The translations under genes and the position numbers were made by a program. DNA of 64,000 nt from Ryuthela nishihirai. Its lineage: Eukaryota; Arthropoda; Arachnida; Araneae; Heptathelidae. How positions within the stretch are numbered: position 1 is the stretch's first letter; each line of letters begins with the position of its first letter. Below the pieces are notes generated by a model, which was given only the letters and a program-made list of their open reading frames with translations, made no database searches and was not told the origin of the DNA. The stretch is taken from assembly GCA_038380435.1 (NCBI GenBank), contig JAWZYU010000017.1, positions 21,141,283 through 21,205,282 of the forward strand, written 5' to 3'. Below are positions 43,404 to 55,400 of this stretch, piece by piece.

Positions 43404-46400
43404 CTGAAAGGGAAACAAGAAAGATTAATCAGTTTCTCAAACACAATCGTTTAATGTTATGTTGTTGGGTTGTTTTACCTCTGAGCGGCACTTTTTTTTA
43501 CACACCATGGGCTAAATGGCCAGGTCACAAGCACCACGAAGGTTCAGAGAAGGTTGGGGGAGGGGACCCACTGGAACAGCTCTTGGGAGACAGATGGTAG
43601 TCTCCCGTCAAGGCCATCCAGCGTGTTCTTTAACGTGCACAGGGTATGGCTCTCCCGCACACGGAGGCCACGGCTTAACGCCTAATCCGACGGACGGCGG
43701 CCGTTAACCAAGCCCATCGGTGTCCCCTACTGACCTTGGGCAGGGCAAGGAGTTTTGCAGAGATAAATCTCAACGCTGACCCAGCTGGGATTCGAACATG
43801 GGAACTAGAGATTACGAGCCTAGCGCGCTGCCGACTGAGCCAACCCCGCCCTCAATCGTTGATGAAAAGTGATTTAAATATTAAACTTTCTGCGTCTCAA
43901 GACCCCTTTACACTTTTAATTATTATTTAGGATCCCTTCGTTCATTTTCAAAAAATGTCTTCCAAATGTTCAAGTCTGAATAACCATAGTCTGTCTGTCA
44001 GTCGTTCTTTCAAGTAAAAATGGTGCTCCATGAAAAAAGCGACTGCTTCAGCTCAACTCAAACAATCGCAAAATTGTTTTTCCTCACGACATTTCGTAAT
44101 CTGTAGTTCCCAGGTTCGAGTCCCAGCTGGGTCAGCGTTGAGATTTATCTCCGCAAAATTCTCCGCCCTGCCCACGGTCAGTAGGGGAACCGATGGGCTT
44201 GGAAAGGCCGCCGTCCGTCAGATGGGATGTTAAGTCGTGGCCCCGTGGGCGGGAGAGCCATACCCTGTGCACGTTAAAGAACACGCTGGATGGCCTTGAC
44301 GGGAGGCTACCATCTGTCTCCCAACAGCTGTTCCAGTGGGTCCCCTCCCCCAACCTTCTCTGAGCCTTCGGGGTCCATGTGACCTGGCCATTTAGCCCAT
44401 GGTGTGCAAAAAAGTGCCTCTCAGAGGTAAAACAACCCAACCCAACGTTAAAGAACACGCTGGATGGCCTTGACGAGAGGCTACCATCTGTCTCCCAACA
44501 GCTGTTCCAATGGGTCCCCTCCCCCAACCTTCTCTGAGCCTTCGGGGTCCATGTGATCTGGCCATTTAGCCCATGGTGTGCAAAAAAGTGCCTCTCAGAG
44601 GTAAAACAACCCAACCCAACGTTAAAGAACACGCTGGATGGCCTTGACGGGAGGCTACCATCTGTCTCCCAACAGCTGTTCCAGTGGGTCCCCTCCCCCA
44701 ACCTTCTCTGAACCTTCGGGGTCCTTGTGACCTGGCCATTTAGCCCATGGTGTGCAAAAAAGTGCCGCTCAGAGGTAAAACAACCCAACCCAACGTTAAA
44801 GAACACGCTGGATGGCCTTGACGGGAGGCTACCATCTGTCTCCCAACAGCTGTTCCAGTGGGTCCCCTCCCCCAACCTTCTCTGAACCTTCGGGGTCCTT
44901 GTGACCTGACCATTTAGCACATGGTGTGCAAAAAAGTGCCGCTCAGAGGTAAAACAACCCAACAACCCAACAACCCAACCCTCGCGACATTTCCTCGCGA
45001 ATGCGAAAGCAAAAGTGCTTTCTGCATTCTTCCCATTTCGTCACACAGAATATTAAAAAGACGTGTACTCAAGGGTCAAGGGTCCAGATTTAATAAAATT
45101 AGTAATTTTTAATTTTTATTGCTTCATCAAGGACATTCTTAAATGAATCTTTAATTCGAGAGTTGCTATCGTTGGTAAGCGGCGCAGCAGTTGATTTATG
45201 TATGACCTTGAGGACCTCCTGAAAGGGTCTCGGGGGACCCACAGGGGTTCGCGGATCACACTTTGAGAACCGCTGGATTATCAGAACAATAATTAAAAAC
45301 AGGTGTCTTATCATAACACACTGAGCGACGCGAAACCTGATGCATAAATGAACAATCTAATTTATGGGCTACGTGGATTTAAAAATGATACATGTACAGT
45401 CGCTCAAAAAATATCCCAACGCTATGGTTGATTACAGAATTCAGAAAAAATATCGCAACGATTTTTTAGGAATTAATGATCTGGCAACCTTCGTGTCACG
45501 TGACACGTGATCACTGATTTCTAAAAAAATCGTTGCTATATATTTTTTCTGAATTCTGTAATCAACCATAGCGTTCGGATATTTTTTTGAGCGACTGTAC
45601 AGAATGATTTAAATTCTGGGCAAGCTCGCTAAATGCGTACAGTCGCTCAAAAAAGTATCAGAACACTATGGTTGATTACAGAATTCAGAAAAAATATCTA
45701 GCAACGATTTTTTTAGAAATCAGTGATCTGGCAACCTTCGTTGCCAGATCACTGATTTCTAAAAAGAATTGATCAAAAATATCTGGCAACCTTCGTTGCC
45801 AGATATTTTTCCTCAATTCTGTAATCAACCATAGTGTTCGGATACTTTTTTGAGCGACTGTAGGTGGTCATATTATTTTGATACTAGATCGTGTGGGCTC
45901 ACTCACGGAAATATTGAGCGTGTGCAGTTACCGTTCACAGCAAACTGGAGCGTGTGCAGTTACTGCACACGCTCCAGTTTGCTGTGAACGGTAACTGGAG
46001 CGTGTACAGTTGCTGTACACGCTCCAGATATTTTTCCTGAATTCTGTAATCAACCATAGTGTTCGGATACTTTTTTGAGCTACTATGCTCATAACCAAAC
46101 TCTCTACTATGAATACACAGCCGCTAATTATCGTAGAGAAGAAATTCACCCTCGCGAAGTTGGTTTGGGTTGTTTTACCTCTGAGCGGCACTTTTTTGCA
46201 CACTAAGGGCTAAATGGCCAGGTCACAAGGACCCCGAAGGCTCAGAGAAGGTTGGGGGAGGAACTGGAACAGCTATTGGGAGACAGATGGTAGGGTTGCG
46301 TGTTGGAACAGTGCCACTGGAACAGCTATTGGGAGATAGATGGTACGGTTGCGTGTTGTTTTTCCTCTGAGCGGCAATTTTTTGCACATCATAGGCTAAA

Positions 46401-49400
46401 TGGCCAGGTCACAAGCACCCCGAAGGCTCAGAGAAGGTTGGGGGAGGGGACCCATTGGAACAGCTGTTGGGAGACAGATGGTAGCCTTCTGTCAAGGCCA
46501 TCCAGCGTGTTCTTTAACGTGCACAGGGTATGGCTTTCCCGCACATGGGGCCACTGCTTAACGCCTCTACCCCTGGACTGAGGACTTGAAAAGCATATTT
46601 TCTAAGGCAGCCCCGAATACTCAGACACAAAGCCATAGTCCTCCCCTTTCGATTCAAATATATGAAACCCCCTCTCTTCCCCCATTGGAATTTTCTGAGT
46701 GTGCCATTTCTGATCCCACAGTGAACAGCATTACTTTTAAACTCCATTTTTGGTACCAGTTGCTAATCTTTACAGAGAAAGAAAAACTTCTTACTTACCC
46801 CCATGGACAGTTAATGGGATATTCTCCCCTTTTTCATTTTTCACCTGCACTCCATTTCGAATGCCGCTGGAGAAAAGAGTTCCTCGGACCACGTGACGAT
46901 TGAGAAGATCTGGAAACAGTAAAACATGATGATATCACTGCGATTATTCTGCTACAAAAATAACACGGTGAGGGGAACGATTTGAGCGATTCTTTCGATA
47001 TGTTATAACAAAGCCACTTTTGAACGAAATCCAACATTGGATTGTTTTACCTCTGAGCGGCACTTTTTTGCACATCATGGACTAAAGGGCCAGGTCACAA
47101 GGATACCGAAGGATCAGAGAAAGTTGGGGAAGGGGACCCACTGTAACAGTTGTTGGGAGACAGATGGTAGCCTCCCGTCAAGGTCATCCAGCGTGTTCTT
47201 TAACGTTGGGTTGTTTTACCTCTGAGCGGCACTTTTTTGAACACCATGGGCTAAATGGCCAGGTCACAAGGACCCCGAAGGCTCAGAGAAGGTTGGGGGA
47301 GGGGACCCACTGGAACAGCTGTTGGGAGACAGATGATAGCCTCCCGTCAAGGCCATCCAGCGTGTTCTTTAACGTGCAGAGGGTATGGCTCTCCCGCACA
47401 CGGGGCCATGGCTTAACGTCCCATCCGACGGATGGCGGCCTTTCCAAGCCCATCGGTGTCCGCTACTGACCGTGGGCAGGGCGGGGAGTTCTGCGGAGAT
47501 AAGTCTCAACGCTGACCCAAGTCTGACGTTGAATAGCAAAAGCACAGTATCATATGGAGAAAGAGCTAGTGTCAGACTGAGTTCGATATTCAATTTTACA
47601 AATAAATTTTCGATAATTCATTTTATTTTTTTTCTCTAAATAGGAATATAGAGAAATAGAAAAGTCGGACTGAGTCTGAAAATGAAACCCCAAAGTGTTA
47701 AAACGAATCATTTACAAAATAAAATGCAATATCAGAGATATATCTTCTCTGAAAAAACTGACACAGATCGCATAGGATATGCTTTAAGTTTCATTAATAT
47801 TAATTATAATTATACAATTGAATGCCCACTACCTGAAACTTTTTTAATTCTCACCTTTGATGGCTTGTTGATTGGTGAGAAGGTGATTTTTCTCTTCAGA
47901 GGTGAGGGATTCGAACGCTACGTCACTTGGAGCGAACACCGTCTGAGGACCAGAATCTGGAGGAGACAGGAAAATGGTAAGGATCATTGAAGCAGACAGG
48001 GGAAGAGGCTTACAATAAAATCTGATTTGCATATTTTTGATGAGATTAAAAAAAAGGCTTGCCATTTGGAAATAATGTATGGACCACATGATAAATAATA
48101 CTTCCATATTTTCCGTCTAAGATAAAAAAAAAATGAAATGCATATTTAAATCATGAACACAATGCTCAATGGGGTTTTCATCATTTTTAAAGCGTCATTA
48201 AAATATTATAAAAAAAATACCCCCTCAAGCAGCTGCTTGCCACAGAGGTCTGACAGGAGCCTGTCAGTTTATATGTCATAGTACCAGATCTGAGAGGATG
48301 GCAGGACCTCAGCAGAAAAACGACACACACATCCATGCCTAATCCGGGGCCCGAACCCAGGTCCCTTAGAACAGTAGCCAAGAACCCAGGTCCCTTAGAA
48401 CAGTAACCAAGCGTGCTAACCACTCGGCCACGGGACGGCTATTAAAATATTACATTTGAAAAATAGCATTGAAATTTCTTTGTTGCATGACAAGGTAAAT
48501 ATGGTGGAGGAAAAGATGGATTAAAGCAAACTCTTCATTTTAGTGAAAATTGGAAGAGAATAAAAAAATTCCTTTGCAAAATGTTAACAGATAAAAACTC
48601 TGCAATCATTTCGTCTTATTGCAGAAAACATACTGCAGAGCATTAGCCAATCAGTTTTTTTAGAATGAAGAAAAGTTAACATTCCCTTCTTTAAAGGCGG
48701 CCATTTTGACGGAACTTCTAGATTTTATAATGTCTGAGTCGTCTGATTATTCTACAAAAATTCTTAGGAGGTTTGAAAAGATAGTAATTGTCTCAGCGCT
48801 AGTGTATGTATCACACCATTTAAGTTGTTTAAAGAGAGTGTGCCTATAGCAGTCTATGTTTTTCAAAGATTACTTTTAGTAATTCAACGGTTAATGACAC
48901 TCCAGGTTGGGTTGGGTTGTTTTACCTCTGAGCGGCACTTTTTTGCACACCATGGGCTAAATGGCCAGGTCACATGGACCCCGAAGGCTCAGAGAAGGTT
49001 GGGGGAGGGGACCTACTGGAACAGCTGTTGGGAGACAGATGGTAGCCTCCCGTCAAGGCCATCCAGCGTGTTCTTTAACGCGCACAGGGTATGGCTCTCC
49101 CGCACACGGGGCCACGGCTTAACGTCCCATCCGACGGACGGCGGCCTTTCCAAGCCCATCGGTGTCCCCTACTGACCGTGGGCAGGGTGGGGAATTTTGC
49201 GGAGATAAATCTCAACGCTGACCCAGCTGGGACTCGAACCTGGGAACTACAGATTACGAGCCTGGCGCGCTACCGACTGAGCCACCCCCGCCCCACACTC
49301 TAGGCTATAAATATGCATTAGCCAAAGTGCAGGCGATGTCAAAAAATCGCTTTCAAAGAAGTAACTAGCCAGCAGTGGGCAAACAACGGCAGCCACTTTT

Positions 49401-52400
49401 TTTTTGTGCGGCCCGTGTTATACTGATGTGAAAAAAAATTAATTTTGTAAAAAAAGGGGAGTGGGGATTGTTTATACATTCGCTATTGATTATATATTTC
49501 TTTGGCGGCCCACCTTTCCATTTCAGTTCATATGTGACCCTTCAGCTTAAAGGTTTCCTCAGGCCTCAACTAAGCGATACGAAGTATTGAAAGGGTTTAA
49601 TTTTTTTAAATTAAGAATCCCCTCAAGCAGCTGCTTGCCACAGAGATCTGACAGGAGCCTGTCAGTTTATACGCCATTGTAGAAGGTCTGTGAGGATGGC
49701 AGGACCTCAGCAGAAAGACAACCATGCTTTACCCGGGTCTCGAACCCAGGTCCCTTAGATCACAGCAGAAAGACAACCATGCTTTACCAGTGTCTCAAAC
49801 CAGGGTCCCTTAGATCACAGCAGAAAGACAACCATGCTTTACCCGGGTCTCGAACCCAGGTCCCTTAGATCACAGCAGAAAGACAACCATGCTTTACCCG
49901 TGTCTCGAACCAGGGTCCCTTAGATCACAGCAGAAAGACAACCATGCTTTACCCGGGTCTCGAACCCAGGTCCCTTAGATCACAGCAGAAAGACAACCAT
50001 GCTTTACCCGTGTCTCGAACCAGGGTCCCTTAGATCACAGCAGAAAGACAACCATGCTTTACCCGGGTCTCGAACCCAGGTCCCTTAGATCACAGCAGAA
50101 AGACAACCATGCTTTACCCGTGTCTCGAACCAGGGTCCCTTAGATCACAGCAGAAAGGCAACCATGCTTTACCCGGGTCTCGAACCCAGGTCCCTTAGAT
50201 CACAGCAGAAAGACAACCATGCTTTACCCGTGTCTCGAACCCGGGTCCCTTAGATCACAGCAGAAAGACAACCATGCTTTACCTGGGTCTCGAACCTGGG
50301 TCCCTTAGATCACAGCAGAAAGACAACCATGCTTTACCCGGGTCTCGAACCCAGGTCCCTTAGATCATAGCAGAAAGACAACCATGCTTTACCAGTGTCT
50401 CAAATCAGGGTCCCTTAGATCACAGCAGAAAGACAACCATGCTTTACCCGGGTCTCGAACCCAGGTCCCTTAGATCACAGCAGAAAGACAACCATGCTTT
50501 ACCCGGGTCTCGAACCCGGGTCCCTTAGATCACAGCAGAAAGACAACCATGCTTTACCCGTGTCTCGAACCCGGGTCCCTTAGATCACAGCAGAAAGACA
50601 ACTATGCTTTACCCATGTCTCGAACCAGGGTCCCTTAGATCACAGCAGAAAGACAACCATGCTTTACCCGGGTCTCGAACCCGGGTCCCTAAGATCACAG
50701 CAGAAAGACAACCATGCTTTACCCGGGTCTCGAACCCAGGTCCCTTAGATCACAGCAGAAAGACAACCATGCTTTACCCGTGTCTCGAACCAGGGTCCCT
50801 TAGATCACAGCAGAAAGATAACCATGCTTTACCCGGGTCTCGAACCCAGGTCCCTTAGATCACAGCAGTAAGACAACCATGCTTTACCCGTGTCTCGAAC
50901 CAGGGTCCCTTAGATTACAGCAGAAAGACAACCATGCTTTACCCGGGTCTCGAACCCAGGTCCCTTAGATCACAGCAGAAAGACAACCATGCTTTACCCG
51001 TGTCTCGAACCCGGGTCCCTTAGATCACAGCAGAAAGACAACCATGCTTTACCCGTGTCTCGAACCAGGGTCCCTTAGATCACAGCAGAAAGACAACCAT
51101 GCTTTACCCGGGTCTCGAACCCGGGTCCCTTAGATCACAGCAGAAAGACAACCATGCTTTATCCGGGTCCCTTAGATCACAGCAGAAAGACAACCATGCT
51201 TTACCCGTGTCTCGAACCAGGGTCCCTTAGATCACAGCAGAAAGACAACCATGCTTTACCCGGGTCTCGAACCCAGGTCCCTTAGATCAGAGCAGAAAGA
51301 CAACCATGCTTTACCCGTGTCTCGAACCAGGGTCCCTTAGATTACAGCAGAAAGACAACCATGCTTTACCCGGGTCTCGAACCCAGGTCCCTTAGATCAC
51401 AGCAGAAAGACAACCATGCTTTACCCGTGTCTTGAACCCGGGTCCCTTAGATCACAGCAGAAAGACAACCATGCTTTACCCGGGTCTCGAACCTGGGTCC
51501 CTTAGATCACAGCAGAAAGACAACCATGCTTTACCCGTGTCTCGAACCCGGGTCCCTTAGATCACAGCAGAAAGACAACCATGCTTTACCCGTGTCTCGA
51601 ACCCGGGTCCCTTAGATCACAGCAGAAAGACAACCATGCTTTACCCGGGTCTCGAACCCAGGTCCCTTAGATCACAGCAGAAAGACAACCATGCTTTACC
51701 CGTGTCTCGAACCAGGGTCCCTTAGATCACAGCAGAAAGACAACCATGCTTTACCCGGGTCTCGAACCCAGGTCCCTTAGATCACAGCAGAAAGACAACC
51801 ATGCTTTACCCGTGTCTCGAACCATGGTCCCTTAGATTACAGCAGAAAGACAACCATGCTTTACCCGGGTCTCGAACCCAGGTCCCTTAGATCACAGCAG
51901 AAAGACAACCATGCTTTACCCGTGTCTCGAACCCGGGTCCCTTAGATCACAGCAGAAAGACAACCATGCTTTACCCGTGTCTCGAACCTGGGTCCCTTAG
52001 ATCACAGCAGAAAGACAACCATGCTTTACCCGGGTCTCGAACCCGGGTCCCTTAGATCACAGCAGAAAGACAACCATGCTTTATCCGGGTCCCTTAGATC
52101 ACAGCAGAAAGACAACCATGCTTTACCCGTGTCTCGAACCCGGGTCCCTTAGATCACAGCAGAAAGACAACCATGCTTTACCCGGGTCTCGAACCCGGGT
52201 CCCTTAGATCACAGCAGAAAGACAACCATGCTTTACCCGGGTCTCGAACCCGGGTCCCTTAGATCACAGCAGAAAGACAACCATGCTTTACCCGGGCCTC
52301 GAACCCAGGTCCCTTTGATCACAGCAGAAAGACAACCATGCTTTACCAGGGTCTCGAACCCGTCCCTTCGATCAGTAGCCAAGCACGCTAACCACTCGGC

Positions 52401-55400
52401 CACGGGACGGTAAGATATTGAAAGGGTTACAAAAAAAAAACCCTCACCTGAGAATCTGTGCGTCAATCCAGCATTGCGCACCGCGCTTGCTAGCTGTTGG
52501 AGGATGGGGGACGAATCGAGGACCTTGGCCAGAGTGCCCGCGGGGGGATAGAGCACTTCGTCTACTGGGATGAGCTGCACGGAGCCCGAATTCTGAGAGC
52601 CACCAAATGGAACGCCACTGGCTGTCACAATCTGAAAAGCAGAAGAAGACAAAAAATTAAAAGCTCTTTATCATTAGTGACATCTCCAATCACAAACTCC
52701 CAAACAACAAAATGTGGATTTCAACCGACAAGAAAGATTGCTCTTTGGCAGAATACAAATGCAATTCAGGGAAGAAAAGGAGAATTCAGAACCAATAGGT
52801 TCAAAATCTCATCTGAATTCCGATTGGTTGTTTCGGCGACAGTTGCGTAGAACTTCTGCTTAAATCCATTCAGGTTGAGTTAGGTTGTTTTACCTCTGAG
52901 GGGCACTTCTTTGCACAACATGGGCTAAATGTCCAGGTCACAAGGACCCCGAAGGCTCAGAGAAAGTTGGGAGAGGGGACCCACTGGAACAGATGGTAGT
53001 CTCCCATCAAGGCCATCCAGCGTGTTCTTTAACGTGCACAGGGTATGGCTCTCCCGCATATGGGGCCACGGCTTAACGTCCCATGCGACGGACGCGGTCT
53101 TTCCAAGCCCATCGGTGTCCCCTACTGACCGTGGGCAGAGCGGGGAGTTTTGCGGAGATAAATCTCAATGCTGACCCAGCTGGGACTCGAACCTGGGAAC
53201 TACAGATTACGAGCCTGGCGCGCTACCGACTGAGCCAACCCCGCCACCAGTTCACAGGGATCCTGAGACCTAAGACGAGGGTGTGGGGATCCACTGAGCT
53301 GTTAGTAGACAGATGGTAGCCTCTCGACAAGGTCATCTAGCATGTTTTTAATGGGCACAGGGTATGGACCCTTCCACACAAGGGGTCACAGCTTTACATC
53401 CCATCCAAAGGACAGAAACCTTTCCAAGTGCATCGTTGTCTTCTACTGACTGAGGAAAGACTGACGGTTAAGCAGAAATAAATCTCAATCTGTCTGCCAG
53501 AGGGCAGATAAGGCTACGGCGATACTCAGCCATACCCTGTGCACGTTAAAGGGTAGGCTGGATAGCTTTGAGGGAGGCTACCATCTGTATCCTAACAGAT
53601 GTCTAGTGGGCTCCCTTCCCCTTTCCCAACTTTGAGCCCTTTGGGTCCTTGTGACATGGGGGCGGAGGTGGCTCAGTCGGTAGCACCCAGGCTCATAATC
53701 TGCAGTTCCCAGGTTCGAGTCCCAGCTGGGTCAGCATTGAGATTTATCTCTACAAAACTCCCTGACCTGCCCAAGGTCAGTAGGGGTCACCGACGGGCTT
53801 GGAAAGGCAGTCGTCCGTCGGATGGGATGTTAAGCCGTAACCCTGTGTGCGAGAGAGCCATACCCTGTGCACGATAAAGAACACGCTGGATGGCCTTGAC
53901 GGATTGGGTTGTTTTACCTCTGAGCGGCACTTTTTTGCACACCATGGGCTAAATGGCCAGGTCACATGGACCCCGAAGGCTCAGAGAAGGTTGGGGAAGG
54001 GGACCCACTGGAACAGCTGTTGGGAGACAGATGGTAGCCTCCCGTCAAGGCCATCCAGCGTGTTCTTTAACGTGCACAGGGTATGACTCTCCCGAACACG
54101 GGGCCACGGCTTAACGTCCCATCCGACGGACGGCTGGCCTTGACGGGAGGCTACCATCTGTCTCCTAACAGTTGCTCCAGTGGGTCCCTTCCCCAACCTT
54201 CTCTGAGCCTTCGGGGTCTTTGTGACCTGGCCATTTAGCCCATTGTATGCAAAAAAGTGTTTCTCAGCAAGTAATGAGCTGAGAGGACTTCAAATATTTA
54301 AATACAGTTGTTTCTTAAATTGTTATTGGCTTTGGATTCTGTAGCACCTGCCTGGTCCTACTTTGGTGTTGAGCACCTGATAGCCCAGGGGTGGGCAAAT
54401 AGCGGCCCGCGGGCCGCATTCGGCCCGCTAAGTTTTTTGTGGCCCGCCAAGACAGTCAGAAAAATTCGCTTTGAACCGAGATTTCCTTCCAGTGCGCGAC
54501 CGAAGGTTCGTCTCGTATTTTCCACTAGGACGGCCACGTCAATACGCATACGAAGTGTAGATACGAAAACAATTGCCCACCCCTGTGCTAGCCAATCACG
54601 TGTCACACAGCCAATCACGTGTCAGTATAGATTTCCATTCGCATCTTACATATGTACAACGGAAGTGTCCTCTCACCTGTCCTCCCTGGTAGACATTGAA
54701 TCGAATCTCTTTCCCTTGTAAGAGAGTCTGATACGTGTCTTCGTTGTTCACGGCATTCAGTTGCACTGCCTCTGGAATGATGTGGAACTTCAGCAGAGGT
54801 CGCACTTGCTCCGGATCCGAGTCGATGGCACCCGCTACGTTCGGAGGCAGAGTGTTGATGGCGTCGTCTGTAGGGGCGAAGACAGTGTAGCTACCTGGAA
54901 AGGAAAGGCAGAAGGTTCACTTCACACTTGAAGAACAGGAAATGGGAAAATTACTGCAGATTAAACAATAAAAGAAATTTAAAATGATTAAAAGCAATCT
55001 TACTCTCTAGAGCAGTGGTTCTCAAACTTTTATGCTTCACGTACAGTCGCTCAAAAAAGTATCCAAACACTATGGTTGATTACAGGATTCAGAAAAAAAT
55101 ATTTGGAGCGTGTACAGCAACTGTACACGCTCCAGTTACCGTTCACAGCAAACTGGAGCGTGTGCAGTTACTGCACACGCTCCAGTTTGCTGTGAAAGGT
55201 AACTGCACACGCTCAATATTTCTGTGAGTGGGTCCACACGATCCAGGTTTTTGTGACCTCACACGATTAATGTGCTGTGAACATTAACCGCAACCGCTCC
55301 AGTTTGCTGTGAACAGTAACTGCACACGCTCAATATTTCTGTGAGTGGGCCCACACGATCCAGGTTTTTGTGAGCTCACACGATTCAATGTGCTGTGAAC

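Noticed and set aside
44132..44965. Open 277-codon minus-strand frame with four repeated 58-residue blocks
   Set aside because: It is the 174-bp SINE-A tandem read in a frame that stays open because 174 is divisible by three. Single SINE-A copies give the same peptide pieces in many places, so it is not a repeat protein.
46514..46747. Frame with GIRNGTLRKFQWGKRGG, resembling the FAS1 GIRNG motif
   Set aside because: It lies in the intron after the real GIRNGVQ exon, is out of phase and lacks splice sites; the likeness is chance.
47682..47990. 102-codon plus frame
   Set aside because: Antisense of the FAS1 exon at 47855-47956; the minus strand carries TVFAPSDVAF.
50604..50858. Open frame with repeated LEPGSLRSQQKDNHALPG
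   Set aside because: By-product of the 55-bp array; 55 is not a multiple of three, so frames rotate and stops recur.
49708..52376. CRISPR-like array (regular short repeats)
   Set aside because: The period is continuous without unique spacers, and the DNA is from an animal; it is a minisatellite.
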